Source of the DNA: Cycas panzhihuaensis
Lineage: Eukaryota > Cycadophyta
Reading direction: 5' to 3'
Length of the DNA stretch: 64,000 nt
NCBI GenBank assembly: GCA_023213395.1
Contig: CM041465.1
Location: 185,883,741 to 185,947,740 of the forward strand
A program made the position numbers and the translations under genes. This document shows positions 25,709-38,160 of the stretch, piece after piece (the first letter of the stretch is position 1; every line of letters starts with the position of its first letter). The notes below the pieces were generated by a model. That model was not told where the DNA came from and searched no databases. It saw only the letters and a program-made list of their open reading frames with translations.

Positions 25709-26990
25709 CCTCTTTAACACCTTAGGCAGAGTTACCTTGGTGGAATGAAGAAGGTCGTGAAAACATCTCACAAAGTCACAATTCATTTCATCGTGACCCT
25801 ATTTAAGGGACAAAAGGGATTTCATCCCACTCTCAAATGGACGAGCTACATCAAAGTAGTTAACGAATTCATCCACGAGCTACTAGAACAAAAGAATAGA
25901 ATATGCAGGTAGGCGATAAAACCACTTAAAGGCATCACCTTGAAGGGATCGTGAGAAAAGTTTTATGATAATGTGGTCATAGGCCCAGTAATCAATGCAT
26001 GCTATAGAAAAACTACAGACATGCTCCACTGGGTCTTGTGACGAAGTCCCATCAAATTTGGGGACTTTAGGAGGGTGAGATGGTAAGTTAGTTCTTAACA
26101 CCTCAATGGATAGGGGTGTCAACCTATAGTCCATAAAGGGGCATGCCCTTGACTGGACCGTAGGGTCAACGGAAGTTGGAAAAGATGGTGGGCAAGGTTG
26201 CCTGAACCCTCGTTGGAGGGTTTAGTTTAGAAGGGGATGATATCCTCCCACCGCTTGGTGGGAGGATACAAATCCCACATTTTAAGGGGTATGCATAGGA
26301 ATGGATGGATGTGATAGCCCCATCCCTCCTAGAAGGAATGCTCCTTGCTAGAAAGGAGCCTGAGGGAAAATACCTTGGGAGGGGGTTGGCCCACCTTGCA
26401 AAGGCACAATATGAGGTGCCATGCAGAATGGTGAAAAGGGGGGGTGAGGGATCAGATTTTACCGATATGGGCCACCTGTGGGTGGCGCAACCCCATAAGG
26501 GTGCAAAGGGTCTACCCCATAAGCAGGAAGGGAGTTCCCTTTACCATGCCCCTACGGTTGAGCGGTGTAACTAGGAGGAACGTAGAGAGAAGACTCCCTA
26601 GGTTGGTGTTGGGAGTGTGTGGGATCAGACCCCACGTGATTAGAAGTAGGAGAACATGTAGGTCCCCTAGGTCTAGTAGGCGGTGGATAAACAATGGTTG
26701 AAAGAGGACTAGTCGTTTGACTAGATGGGGGCATGCTCAACCTGAGTTGAGAAGAAGACATGCCCTGGGTGGTACCCAAGGAACATAAACTATGGGGAGA
26801 AGAGGATGAAGTGAGAGGTAGGCTCATCATAGGTAAGAAAGTCGAATGGGATGAGTTAGGCAAGGGAGATGCACAAGAAAGGAGCAAAATGCTTTACAAG
26901 ACATTCTTAAACCACTTAAGATGCGGTTGGAGATATGCGGCTTGGAAACATTAGCTTAAGGCTTCTACTACATTAGCAAGAGGGGTATCC
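25709..26990 (-). pseudogene. G2 gag, N-terminal and central part
   Basis: Minus strand. From 26960 it reads ANVVEAL and LQPHLKWF, then a Ser/Pro-rich region (26887-26552) and a Gly/Pro/Met-rich region. From 26134 to 25883 comes the capsid block with PPKVPKFDGTSSQDPVEHV and GDAFKWFYRLP, the LTR-retrotransposon gag domain that assembles the particle. G3 shows the same order. Stops and phase changes occur throughout. The composite insertion separates it from 20731-21888. Confidence 0.8.
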
Positions 26991-27140
26991 GCTTGATCAT
27001 AAGAGGTGGACGAAACCCCATACGAAGCGGACCTCATAGGATGTTGCACGTTGGGGGCTACCTAACAAAACTAAAAGGGAAAGCTACCACGAAGGAGTAC
27101 CACCAACAGGAAGGGAGAAAGAATAATTCCCTTACTAGTA
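26991..27140 (-). other. G2 leader between primer site and gag
   Basis: Short stretch without a recognised motif; G3 has the corresponding sequence at 60188-60422. Confidence 0.5.
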
Positions 27141-27160
27141 GGTCCCTAGTATGGTTGCCA
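27141..27160 (-). other. G2 primer-binding site (not the Met-tRNA type)
   Basis: On the minus strand TGGCAACCATACTAGGGACC, one base after the LTR end. G3 has TAGCAACCATACTGGGGACC at the same place. It is not the initiator Met site; the matching tRNA was not identified. Confidence 0.7.
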
Positions 27161-27161
27161 A

Positions 27162-30100
27162 TGGAATCGTATCTTTGGGATGGTAACTATACTTGGTTAG
27201 GAGTAGATTAGTCAATGAAGGGCTTTAGAATATAGGATCAATCCAACAAGTGAGAGAAATCACCCGCACGGGTCGTCCATGCATCAAAACGCAGGTTCAA
27301 GACCCACAAATGACACACAACTACCCTCTGGGTAACTCAGTTTTGGTTTTGAGGGTAGCAATAGTGAGGGGTCTCCTCAGTTTCATGAGTAACCTTAAGA
27401 CATAGGTCTTCCCACCCTTGGATGGTCAAAAGGAAAGGGTAAGACTAAATGAGGGAATGGATCCTCATAGAAAATGGAGAGATACAAATGGGATATATGT
27501 GAGCAAGTGATATAGGAGGTACATGCTTGTAAGGATGGCATTGGACAACCACCTCACATATGGAACCAACCCAAGTGAGAAGATGTCGAGAATACTTAGC
27601 TAATATAAGTGTGATAGGGTTAGAGGAGGATGTACTAGAGGACAAATCCTCCTTAGGCTAACCCACCTAAAGTGAGTTTGGGGAACAAAGGATGATGGCG
27701 AAAGAAGCTTTCACCATCGTACGAGTGAAGGGTTCAACCTTCGATGTGTGAAGGTGAAGTGATATATAACTATTTATATTTGTGAACAAGAGACAAAGGG
27801 ATTATATAAAAATAACAAATTTACTCTCGTTTCCTCTCAAGTGTAAGTCCTCACTTTCTTTTCACTTTAAACAGGAGAAAAAGTAATGAAGAAGGCAAAC
27901 TAATCAAGTATAAACATGCATGCTAAAGATATAAAGCCTAAAGGGACTATATGCAATCAAGTGGGAAAGTGGGAGGATATAGTTCCTATCTCATGCTCTT
28001 TCCTAGGGGTGCAAGCGTAGCATGCATATGCAAAGGGTAGATGTAAACTAGTTCCTTTTCTCTCTCTCCTCTTATGTTTCAATTATATAAACAAGTAAGC
28101 TTAGAAAACAAAAAGGGAAAAGAGGTATGAAAAGATGAGGGCAACATACCTGGAAGACCATGCAGCTGAAATAGAGTTGCTCTCCTACACTGGACATGCT
28201 TCCATTTTTCCTTTCCTAACACATGGGCAATATAGAGCAATGGCATTGAGGTCCGAACTAAAAGGAAAAGGCAAGAAAAATAAAGGAAAAGACTATGCTA
28301 AAAATGAAAATGACCAAGGAAGAGAAAGTAAGGGATGCACCTGGATTGATAGGTTTCTTTCTTCTTCATGAGTGATGTGGCAAAACCTACAATCACAAAA
28401 GTACTCCACCCTTTTCCAAGAGGCTGCTAGGATTCTAAATAGATATATATGTATGTGTGTGTGTATGTGTACGAAGTGCACAAAATGTTACAAGTAAAGC
28501 ACTTTAAGCAAAATAAATTTTTAATTAGGAAACAACTTTCAATCTCCTCAATACAAGAAAGACAAGACAAAGGACATGGATGGTTAGCCTTGGAATGGTT
28601 AACCCTTTAATGCACACACCTCCATGCTTCCCCTAAGCACATGAACAACAAATCAAGATAGCCTAAGTAGCAGCAAATAGTGGGAGAAATGAGTAGCACA
28701 AGGACTATAAATGTTGTCGACATTGTAAAGGTTGCATTGTACAACGTTTGTAACTTTTGACTAAGTCAACACCGAAAGATGATGTGTGACATAACTAAGG
28801 GCTAGAAACTCTGTCCATGTAAGGTACTTAGGGCTAAAACTAGTGCAACAAGGGGTTGCGTAAGCTGATACTAGTAATGGCCTTCTTCTAAGAGCTCCCT
28901 AGTAGCCCAAGGGAGGCACAGAAGAGGAGGAGGAGAAGGGGAGACGGGGATTGCCCTTGAGGAGCAGGCCTAGTTAGGTGTGGAGCCTGCTTTAGCTCCT
29001 TTCTCTCAACCTTTTAGGACCTCTCCTTGTAGCCTCCTTGGAGAAACTAGGAGAGAGCAGGAAGGTAGGGTGGACAGATAAGGAATGATGGAGCGGATGC
29101 CTCATGTATTTGGTGGAAAAACTATGAAGAGAAATATATGTAAGGTACTCTAATCTCTTTTAGAGGAACTAAATGGAACAAAATGAAATATACATGAAGT
29201 AGTACCTACTATAGGTGGATTGGTGACATATTTACCTGAGAAAATAGTAGAAGAAGGTAGTTCTTTGAGGTTTGCAGGTGGATTCCTGCGTAGGTTGTAA
29301 AATATGGAGGATAACCTAGTGAAACCTGATGCTTGTGCATGGAAGTGAGACTCGGAGCATGTCCTTTCTTGGAGAAGCTAGATCTCAAGCCTCCTACTAT
29401 GGATCTAAGCTAGAGAAGGTGGATCTCAGGCTGGGACATAGGTATGTCAGATGTTGTAGGGTGCTCCTGCAAAAAATCACCAATGGAAGTAGAAGAGGAG
29501 AGGAGAATAAATGGAAGAAGAGTAGGAAAATGAAGCTTTCTTGGGTTTTATACCTAACCCTAGCTTAATTAGATGATTAAGATTAGGCTAGGACTCAGGG
29601 TATGGCTTAGCCACGTGGTAATTTCGTGATAAATATGAAATTTACCATGATAGATTTAAAAAAATAATTTGTGACAGTCACCCCACAGAAAACTTTGACG
29701 TATCATGAAGTTTACCATGGTACCATGACATTTGTTACAGTGCAGTGACAAAATGTAAAATAGAAGGAAAAAAGAGAGCTAGGAGCCCAAAAAGAGGGTA
29801 ACCCAGGCCTAGGAGGGGCTGACCCCCCTGTCCAGGAGGTTGGGGATAGTCATGGTGAGGAAATGACCTAGACCGGATGGGGCACCAGAGAGATAGGGTT
29901 CCTAAGAAGTTCGCAACTAGATAAAAGATGCTGATTACTCCTAGCGAAGCGCTAGGAGCTGCGATGTGGCGATGAGGGTCTAAACAGATCACTCAGGCTA
30001 ATTGACGCTTGAGATAATATGGAGATGTATAGGAGGGTTATGGAGTGCCATGGGAATGCATGTCCCACGGTTATCATAGGATAGAATAGTATCAAGTAGT

Positions 30101-30275
30101 ATGATCAAATAGTGGATGCAAGATGACCACTCAAATATATTAATCAATTGTGTAGTAAAAAAAAAAGATGCTTCGATTTATCTTTCTAGAGGAGTGACAA
30201 AGGCAAAGGATCGAAGCATACCTGCACTTACCTGAGTCGACTTCCCAAAAACCCATTCCTTGTAGCTAGGAAATA
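27162..30275 (-). repeat. G2 5' LTR (3114 bp)
   Basis: Full-length, uninterrupted copy. It matches 6313-7054 plus 12363-14800 along its whole length and G3's LTR at 57230-60166 at lower identity. The minus-strand start reads TATTTCCTAGC where TG would be expected, a single change. Short frames inside it are not conserved between the copies. Confidence 0.93.
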
Positions 30276-30280
30276 GACAC

Positions 30281-31450
30281 CACATCAGTAATGTGTTCCT
30301 TATACCTGGTATGAAGATTAACCAACTTTCCATTACTCAAATGGATAAGCAAAACTTATATGTCCTCTTTATCTAGAGTATTTGTAGAATTACAGACCAT
30401 GCTATATGAAAACTTGTGGCCATAGGACATGAAGATGGTGCCTTATATAGGCTAGGTGGAGTCCCTGTTACCATTACTCCCTAACATAAATCTTGCTCAA
30501 TGGCCAACACAACTCAATGTGATAAAGAGAAGGATGTAATTGAGAAAGAGCCACCTTGCATACAAGAACCAGTAGAATGCTCCCACTCAAAGGATGAAGT
30601 GACCACAAATAGATCCAAAGACCACCCATGGCATCAACTCTTAGGTCATTTAAATATAAAAACCTTGAATCTCACGTCTAGGCTCAAAATGGTATATGAC
30701 CTACCCAAAATCAAGAGATATCAGAACATATGTGAGGCATGCCTAAAGGGAAAGAAACAAAGAGAAAAATTCCCTTCCAAGAATGCTTGGAGAGCTTCAC
30801 GACCATTAGAGTTGGTACATTTTGATATTTGCAGGCCTGTGTCCACCCAATCTCTCAATGGTAGTTGGTATTTCATTACCTTCATAGATGACTTCTCAAG
30901 GAAAGTATGGGTCTACTTCTTGAGAAACAAATATCAAGCCTTAGACAGATTCAAAGAGTTTAAAGCTACTACTAAAAATGAAAGTGGGATGAGAATCAAG
31001 ATCCTTAGATCTGATAATGGTAGTGAGTATATTTCAAATTAGTTCAATAACTTTTGCAAAGAACATGGCATCCAACGTCAATTTTCTGCTCCTTACGCAC
31101 CTCAGTAGAATGGTGTAGCTAAAAGGATGAATGAGACTTTGATCAATAAAGGAAAATCTATGCTTAGTGCAGCTAATCTTACCACTAGATTTTGGGCTGA
31201 TGCCATTGCCACAACTACTTACCTAACCAACATAAGTCCTATAGTTTTGGTTAGGAACATTACTCCCGAAGAAGCTTGGTCAGGTCATAAACCATCTATA
31301 GCTCACTTAAGGATCTTTGGATGCATGGCATACAAATATGTCCTAAAGGATAACAAGAAGAAACTTGATGACAAGAGCCTTAAGTGCATCTTCCTTAGCT
31401 ATGTACCTAGTTGTAAAGCCTATAAAGTCTTTGACACTGTTGGTAACTAA
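30281..31450 (+). pseudogene. C1 integrase
   Basis: The frame continues from the protease region across the G2 insertion. From 30500 it reads the gag-pre-integrase block with the zinc motif HPWHQLLGH then CEACLKGK. The catalytic core shows HFDICRP (Asp codon 30824), RSDNGSEY (Asp 31013) and MNETLINK (Glu 31133), so the D-D-E triad is intact. FGCMAYKY and KSLKCIFLSY follow. Integrase joins element DNA to the target. Two premature TAG codons fall between 31042 and 31110, and the frame stops at 31450. Confidence 0.93.
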
Positions 31451-31860
31451 GCTGACATGACATGGGGTGTAATCTTTGTAGAAGAACCATGGGTATTGAC
31501 ACCTCCTCCACATCAAATTGTAGCAGAAGATGAAGTTGGTGTGACAGAAGTGACCCTTGGACAAACTTTGGAGCCACTTGTACTAGCTTACTCCTACACT
31601 CCTAGTCCATCATCAGTTCTAATAGTTTCTTTTTCATCCACTCAAGTAAGTATAAATTTACCTCCCATTTTAGTTGATGACCTTTTGGTGGAAGCCACTA
31701 GCTTTTAGCCACCTCATAAGTGGGTACAAAAACTTTTAAAGGATGCTCCTCCTCCTCCTGCAACTGTAAAGAGAACTTCTAAGATGAGACACTCTATAAA
31801 TTTTGCCCTCATGACACGTGTCCTTGAAACTTTTGAAACTTTCACATTTGAGGAGGCAGT
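31451..31860 (+). pseudogene. C1 integrase-RT linker
   Basis: Continues in frame with a few stops; acidic then Pro/Ser-rich. No domain is expected here in copia elements. Confidence 0.55.
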
Positions 31861-32485
31861 CAAAGACCAAATGTAGAAAGTAGTTATGGATCGAGAGATG
31901 AATTCTATCTTAAAAAATGACACTTGGGAGTTGATTGAATTACCGCCTGGGAAGAAAGCAATTGACTGTAGATGGCTATATAAGATAAAGTTCTATGCAG
32001 ATGGTATCATAGAGCATCACAAATTTTACCTTATTATAAGAGGTTTCAAACAACATAAGAGGATTGACTATGATGAGACCTTTGCACTAGTATCTAACAT
32101 GCCTATATTTTGTTTGGTTATGTCCCTAGTAGCCCAATATGGATGGCTTATCTACCAAATGGATGTGAAGAGTGATCTCCTCAATGGAGAGCTCAAAGAA
32201 GAGGTTTTCTTGAAACAACCCCTAGGCTATATTGTTCTAGGACAAGAACACTTAGTTTGTAAACTCAAGAAATCCCTTTATGGACTCAAGCAGGCACCAT
32301 GTGCCTGGTATGCAAAGATAGATGTATTTCTCACTCAGTATAGATTTAATCGTTCACCCTCTGACCGTGATCTCTATATTCAGGTTAGAGATAATTTGAT
32401 CACCATCATTGTACTTTATGTGGATGATCTTAAATCATTAACAATGATACAGATGGAATATCTTGGCTCCAATCAGAGTTGAAGA
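31861..32485 (+). pseudogene. C1 reverse transcriptase
   Basis: Open frame 31886-32482 of 198 codons. It shows WELIELPPGKKAI, WLYKIKF, RIDYDETFA, QMDVKSDLLNGEL, YGLKQAPCAWY and the catalytic box YVDD at 32417-32428, all in the usual copia order. RT copies the element RNA to DNA. Its polymerase box is intact, unlike those of G1 and C4; the frame is lost soon after it, at 32480. Confidence 0.93.
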
Positions 32486-33341
32486 GTAATTTTGAGATGA
32501 TTAACCTTGGCTTGCTTCATTACTTCCTTGGAATTAAAGTTTGGCAAGAACCAAGATACCTCTTGACTCAAACCTAGTATGCTAATGAATTCTTGGAAAG
32601 ATTCAAGATGATTGAATGCAAGCCTATACCAATTCCTATGGAGATAGGAACCAAGTTAAACCTGGATGAATAAGAAAAACCTTTTGATCCCACTTTGTAC
32701 CGGTAGTTAGTTGGGAGTCTCATCTATCTCACTCATACTCACTCAGACATCTCATATGTAGTAGGGATCTACTCTAGGTATATGTCACAACCTAAAGCAT
32801 CTCATTGGAAAGTAGCCACTAGGATACTCAAATATATCTATGGCACTCATCAGTTTAGCCTTGAGTACAATAAGACTAAATCACCTATTCTAAAAGGATA
32901 TACAGATGCTGATTAGGTTGGTTGCTAGGATACATGCCATTTAGGCTATTGTTTTGATTTGAACTTAACTATAATCTCATGGAGCTATAAAAAGCAACCC
33001 ACTATTGCCCTTTCCTCCACTAAAGCAGAATATAAAGTAGTTGTCCATGCTACAACTAAGTTGATTTGGCTTAGAAGGATTCTCGTTGAGCTTGGACTTT
33101 AGCAGACTTCACCAACCATCATATATTGTGATAATCAAAGTGTGTTAAAGATGACGAAGAATCCTATATTCCATGCTAGAACTGAGCACATTGAGGTCCA
33201 TCATCACTTCATCTGTGAGCATGTCCAAAACGAAGAATTTGATCTCGCCTACCATCCTACTAAAGACCAGGTTGCAGACATCTTCACTAAAGCACTTGGT
33301 AAACTAAAGTTTGAATGGTTTAGATTTGACCTTGGCATTTG
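32486..33341 (+). pseudogene. C1 RT C-terminal part and RNase H
   Basis: After a frame change it reads LLHYFLGIKVW, then LVGSLIYLT, then RILKYIYGT. The RNase H follows with GYTDAD at 32895-32915, STKAEY, YCDNQSV and the final VADIFTKAL. Premature TAG and TAA codons interrupt it; the last 66 codons (33142-33341) are open. Confidence 0.9.
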
Positions 33342-33360
33342 AAGAAATGAAGTTGTTATT

Positions 33361-33369
33361 GAGGGAGGG
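33361..33369 (+). other. C1 polypurine tract
   Basis: GAGGGAGGG immediately precedes the 3' LTR. Confidence 0.85.
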
Positions 33370-33752
33370 TGTTAAAACATTGTAATATCTCTTTCATTTC
33401 TTCTCATTTATGTAAATTCATGATTATAATGTATTAATAGACCCTTTTATTTAATTAAATCACATTGGATAGTGAGGTTGGGTCCACCTCTTGTGCCATT
33501 AAGTCAGCCTATCCTAATGCCTTGTAATCTTGGTGGATGGTTATAAATATTAGCCTGCACCTTTGTACTACACATTAGATTTTAATTAATGTCGAAGCTC
33601 TGCCTAAGAGAGAGCCTTTGGTGTGGTGAATTCACATGCACCATTGCATGATCATATATCTTGCTTATTTTCTTGATTTGTTGATATTTATCAATCTTTT
33701 GCTTATTGTACTTGAATCAAGGCATATGTATTTAGATCCTACTATTTTCTCA
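33370..33752 (+). repeat. C1 3' LTR (383 bp)
   Basis: Matches 2413-2796; followed by the CAAAG duplication at 33753-33757, after which G1 pol resumes. Confidence 0.93.
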
Positions 33753-33757
33753 CAAAG

Positions 33758-34230
33758 TTTGACAAACCATTTATTTTATATACTTTAGCTATAAAGGAAT
33801 CATTAGCGAGAATGCTAGTATAGGAAGATGAGTTTAATAAAGAGCGAGCAATCTATTTGATTAGTAGGACTCTTATGGTCATTGAAATTCACTATCCTTT
33901 ATCTAAAAAAGAATGTCTTGCTTTAATTTTTACTACTAAGAAGTTATGCCACTACCTCCTTGAGAACATAGTCCACCTCATTATTTAATATGACCCTATA
34001 AGATATCTGCTTACTAAATCTAACCTCATCGGTCGGTTGGGCAAGTGGTTCTTATTGCTTCAAGAGTTTGATTTACAAGTGGTTAATAGGAAGTCTAAAA
34101 AGGGCATGATCATTCTAAAGATCATGGCTGATTCTCCTCTCCCTAATCTTGCTAGTCAACCTATTGATGATTCTCTCTTAGATGAATATATCTTCTATGT
34201 CTAGGTTATCTCTCTTGTTGATCCCTAGTA
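33758..34230 (+). pseudogene. G1 gypsy RNase H (RT-linked)
   Basis: Begins at the exact point where C1 ended the RT. Blocks ISRTLMVIE, YPLSKKECLALIF, LTKSNLIGRLGKW and QEFDLQVV match the RNase H fused to gypsy RT. Several stops are present. Confidence 0.85.
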
Positions 34231-35470
34231 TGGAGATATTAAGTTGTATCTTCATGATCAATCTTTTCCTTCTCTTGCTACTACGAAGAAGAGAAGACAA
34301 ATTCGAGCCACTGCTAGGCAATACCTTTTGCTTGATGATATGCATTATAAGCATTCTTTCAATGGAGTTCTATTAAGGTGCCTATCTCCTGTTGAATTAT
34401 TAGTTGTATTAATAGAATCCCATGAAGGAATATGTGGTGGGCACTTTGATAGTTAATCGATGGCCCAACATATTCTTCATATGGGCTACTATTGGCCTAA
34501 CTTACTTAAAGATGCCTACTCTTACATTAAAAAAATGCTAGAAATGCCAATCCCATGCAACTTTGATACATAAACCTACGTAAGAAATGAAGTTAATAGT
34601 TTCACCTTGGCCTTTTTCCCAATGGGGTCTCAACCTCATTGGTTAGATTTTGCTAATATCATCTAATGGACATAAATTTATTCTAATTGCGACTAAATAT
34701 TTTATGAAGTAGAGTAAAGCCATCTCATTAGTAACTATTACTAGAAAATTATTACTACATTCATATTTCAACATATTATTTATAAATTTAGGATGCTAGA
34801 TATTATCATTACTAATAATGGGACTTCATTATGGAATTCCTATGTCAGCGAGTTATGTAATGACTTTCATATCACCCATAAAATATTTGTCGCTTATCAT
34901 CCTCAAGCAAATAACCAAGTGGAAGCTTTTAATAAGATCTTAGCTAGGATTTTAGCTAAGAAAGTTGCTACCTCTCACCAAGATTGGCACTCCCAGTTAT
35001 TTCTAGCATTGTGGGCCTATAGGACCTCCATTAGAAGAGCTATAGGTATGACACTATTTTCTCTTGTTTATGGTGTTGAAGTCATCCTTCCATTAGAGGT
35101 TGATATTTCTTCCTTATGTGTCTTATTAAAGGAGTTTACTGATGAGGAGTTCCAAAGAGAAGCATGTCTCTTGGAACTTGAGAAATTAGATGAGATTTGT
35201 TTATAGGCTTTACAAAATGATATAGCATACAAGGCTAGAGTCTAAGCTACACATGATAGGCAACATAGACCTAGGAAGTTCAACGTCAATGATAAAGTCT
35301 TAAAGTTAGAATAATTACACGATAAGCAACATAAATTTTCTTTTAAGTGGATAGGACCTTTTTTATTAATTGAAGATTTGGCTAATAGAGCTTATCAGAT
35401 TTTAGCATTGGAAGGGTTAGAATTTAAAAGGCCTATTAATTCTCAATATTTGAGAAAATTTTATACCTGG
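34231..35470 (+). pseudogene. G1 integrase
   Basis: Zinc-finger region with HEGICGGH at about 34421, then YYWPNLL. The core has HWLDFA (first Asp, about 34638) and ITNNGTS at about 34808, where the second catalytic Asp of TDNGT has become Asn. QVEAF (Glu at 34922) is kept. SLVYGVEVILPLE and, near 35340-35400, KWIGPFLLIE and ANRAYQI are the C-terminal blocks shared by Tat-type elements. Open frame 34793-35206 covers most of the core end. Confidence 0.9.
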
Positions 35471-36465
35471 TAGTATGCACTCATACCCTCCACAATAAGA
35501 ATAAACTATGGACTTGAAACTTTTTCTTTTATCTAATGAGATAAAACTATGGGCAAACTTTCCTTCTTTCTGATCCTGTCTTGTTTTCTATTGAGTGTCG
35601 TATTATTTTCATTATAGATCCTACTCATAATTGTGTAAGTATTTTTCTCTTTGTGGTATCTACACTAATTGTGAACTTTCTATCATCATATTTAGATCTT
35701 GTTCTCTTTTGAGTTTTGTACTCAAAGGAGGATTTAGGCCCCCAACCCTATTATATTTTCATCCTAGAAAAAGAAACACTTCCGTTAGTTTCAGGTATTT
35801 AGTCATTAGTTGAAATCATATTTTCATTTGTTAGTTTGTTACCTTGAGGATTCCTTTTTGGTCATATATCACTTTTTGTTTTTTATTATTTCATTATCCT
35901 TGGTTTACTTAATTAATCTTTTGAAGTGGATACTCATTCTACTGCCTTCCCTTCACATTTGGAGATATCATGATTTTAATCTCCTCTTTCCCTACGGTTT
36001 GATCCTTAAGGAGATTGGTTTCTTATTCTAGATTCTTTTAGAAAGGATAAATCCCTATTGTGCTGGGTAAAAGAGTTTCATAGGTGGATGATTATGACCC
36101 TCTTCTCCTAAAAATATGAAAGTGAAAGTATTAAAAAAAAATAAAAGAAAGTAAATTGTTATCATCCTCTTGTAATCTAGGACAAGTTATGTGACAGCTT
36201 CATCCCCACCTATATATCTATAGATTGGGTTGTTTTGGATGAGTCATTGAGGATTTTTGGATCTAGCAACTTAGGTCCACCATGGCCTCAGTTATGATCA
36301 AACCTTGCTTGACACCTTGATAGTATTGATCATAATTATCTTACTTATGATTCTTCTTTCTTCTTCACCACAGTTAGAAAAGTTTATTTATTTATCGTCT
36401 CCTTATTGCTTGAATCCTGTACTTTTCTCTATTAATCACATTGTCTCTAAACTTTGATCCTATTA
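35471..36465 (+). other. G1 spacer between integrase and second RNase H
   Basis: About 1 kb, AT-rich, no domain. One copy of the TTAATGAG...AAACTATG motif that recurs at 37441-37765 sits at 35534. Confidence 0.5.
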
Positions 36466-36868
36466 TTCCCATGGCAGTGAATATATTTACCAATGGAGGT
36501 AGTAGGAGAAACCTAAGGCTGTCTACTTTTGCTTGGGTAATTTATGACTAATAAGGAAGTCCTCTCTTTTTCATGGGGTCTTTTATACCTAGGGAAACTA
36601 ATAATGAAGTTGAATACCTTGCTATTATAGGAGCCTTGTTTGATGTTTCTTGCTTTTATCTTGGACCTATTACTATATATGATGACTCTCAGGTTATATT
36701 TTATAAGTTGGTTGGGATATATCAGGTTCATTCACCATGACTCCTTCTCTCACATCATCAAGCTTCATCATTGTTATCCCTATTTACTTCAGTCACCATT
36801 CAGCACATACCTCGTTCTCTAAACTTTGAAGTTGATGCTCTTCTTTCTTCTGTCTTCGATGATTATTT
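36466..36868 (+). pseudogene. G1 second (type I) RNase H downstream of integrase
   Basis: Reads FTNGGSRR, then WVIYD, RETNNEVEYLAIIGAL, YDDSQVIF and finally NFEVDALLS. This is the same four-block pattern as G2's terminal RNase H. The first catalytic Asp is Asn; the Glu and two later Asp remain. Three stops interrupt the frame. It is separate from the RT-linked RNase H at 33758-34230, so G1 had two RNase H domains. Confidence 0.8.
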
Positions 36869-37440
36869 TAGATGAATTTCATCTTTTTAGCTTGGGGCAC
36901 CCCACTCTAGAATGAGTATAAACTACCACTCCATAATGAGTATAAATTATTGGTTTAGGAAAATATAAACTTAAGTAGTTCGAAGATTAAGACGATAAGT
37001 AGGAGATTGAAATAAAGTATTTAAAAGGGATAAACCCATGTAGGAATCTTAGGCCATGGAGGATCTTAGCATAGGGCAAGTCCCTAAAAGTCTCTTATCC
37101 CTAGAAGGAGCCAAAGAGAAATCTAATATACACAGATAGCTAGTTATTTATTAAGTGAGATTAATTTTTTATTTGATAAATGACTTACTTTCTTCATGAT
37201 ATATTATATAAATGTGGGATATATTATATGTTTATAAAATCTATCAAGAGTATGATGTTAGTTATATGAGTTTCTTTTTGGGGGATTCATGTCATTTCAT
37301 CTTCTACTTTTATAAACCTATTACCATTTATTTTAGATGGTTTTAAGTTTATAAGAATAGAATAAGTAAACCTTTCACCTACTCCCTTTAATCTTTTATT
37401 TATCTTATAGTTTTTGCTCTTTCTCGTGATCTTTTGCTTG
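36869..37440 (+). other. G1 downstream region, unassigned
   Basis: AT-rich, no frame. It may be the 3' untranslated part of G1 or the start of its 3' LTR. Confidence 0.35.
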
Positions 37441-37765
37441 TTAATGAGCTTAAACTATGACAGGATAATATTTTGAGATTTTCTTTTGCCTATTGATGAG
37501 CTAAAACTATGATAGGAATGATGCTCTAAGCCTCCTTTCACTTGTTAATGAGCTAAAACTATGATATGAACAATGCTCTGAGTCCCTTCTACTTGTTAAT
37601 GATCTTAAACTATAACAAGGAACCCTTTGAATTTGATCATTAATGAGGCTAAACTATGATAATCAACCTATGAAAGCCCTCACACCATTAATGAGACTAA
37701 TCTATAATGGGTTTACTCTGAAAAGTCACATGTTAATGAGCTTATAAGCTATGGCAGTCTATCCT
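37441..37765 (+). repeat. Seven ~50-bp tandem repeats
   Basis: Units starting at 37441, 37492, 37545, 37596, 37640, 37688 and 37733 each carry TTAATGAG-CTAAACTATGA followed by a less conserved spacer. Spacing is 44-53 bp. Confidence 0.85.
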
Positions 37766-38160
37766 TTTTACTCCAACAAAAAGAGTTCTCTCCAATACAT
37801 GGTTAAAGAGAGATAAACTATAACCAGTTATATACTAAAGTCCCATCCAATTTATGGGTAATAAGTAGTGCTTATTTGGCAATGAAGTCCCATCCAATTC
37901 ATGGAAATTTTGGTAGTGAAGTCTCATATAGTTTATGGGTATTAGATAGGTCTTCTTCGGCAATAGATACCCAGTCCTTTTGGGTAGATTTTTAGTGTTA
38001 ATAGATACCTAGTCTTTTTGGGTAGGTTTATGGTGATGTTAGGGGCTCAGTCTTTTTTGGGCAAGAGATGTAAATAATGACATTTTAGTATTACAAACCC
38101 AATCTTTTTGGGTTGGTTTCTTAGTAAGAACGTTTTAGTCCTATTATCATAGGAGATTTG
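37766..38160 (+). repeat. Second set of short repeats next to the first
   Basis: Three copies of GAAGTCYCATCCAATTYATGG-like sequence (about 37851, 37886, 37918) and four copies of a TACCCAGTCTTTTTGGGTAG-like hairpin (about 37969, 38006, 38045, 38097). Each of the latter can fold on its own ACCCA/TGGGT arms. Confidence 0.7.

Noticed and set aside
37441-38160. Regularly spaced repeats resembling a CRISPR array
   Set aside because: Units are imperfect, spacers are not distinct from repeats, and the context is a plant retrotransposon.
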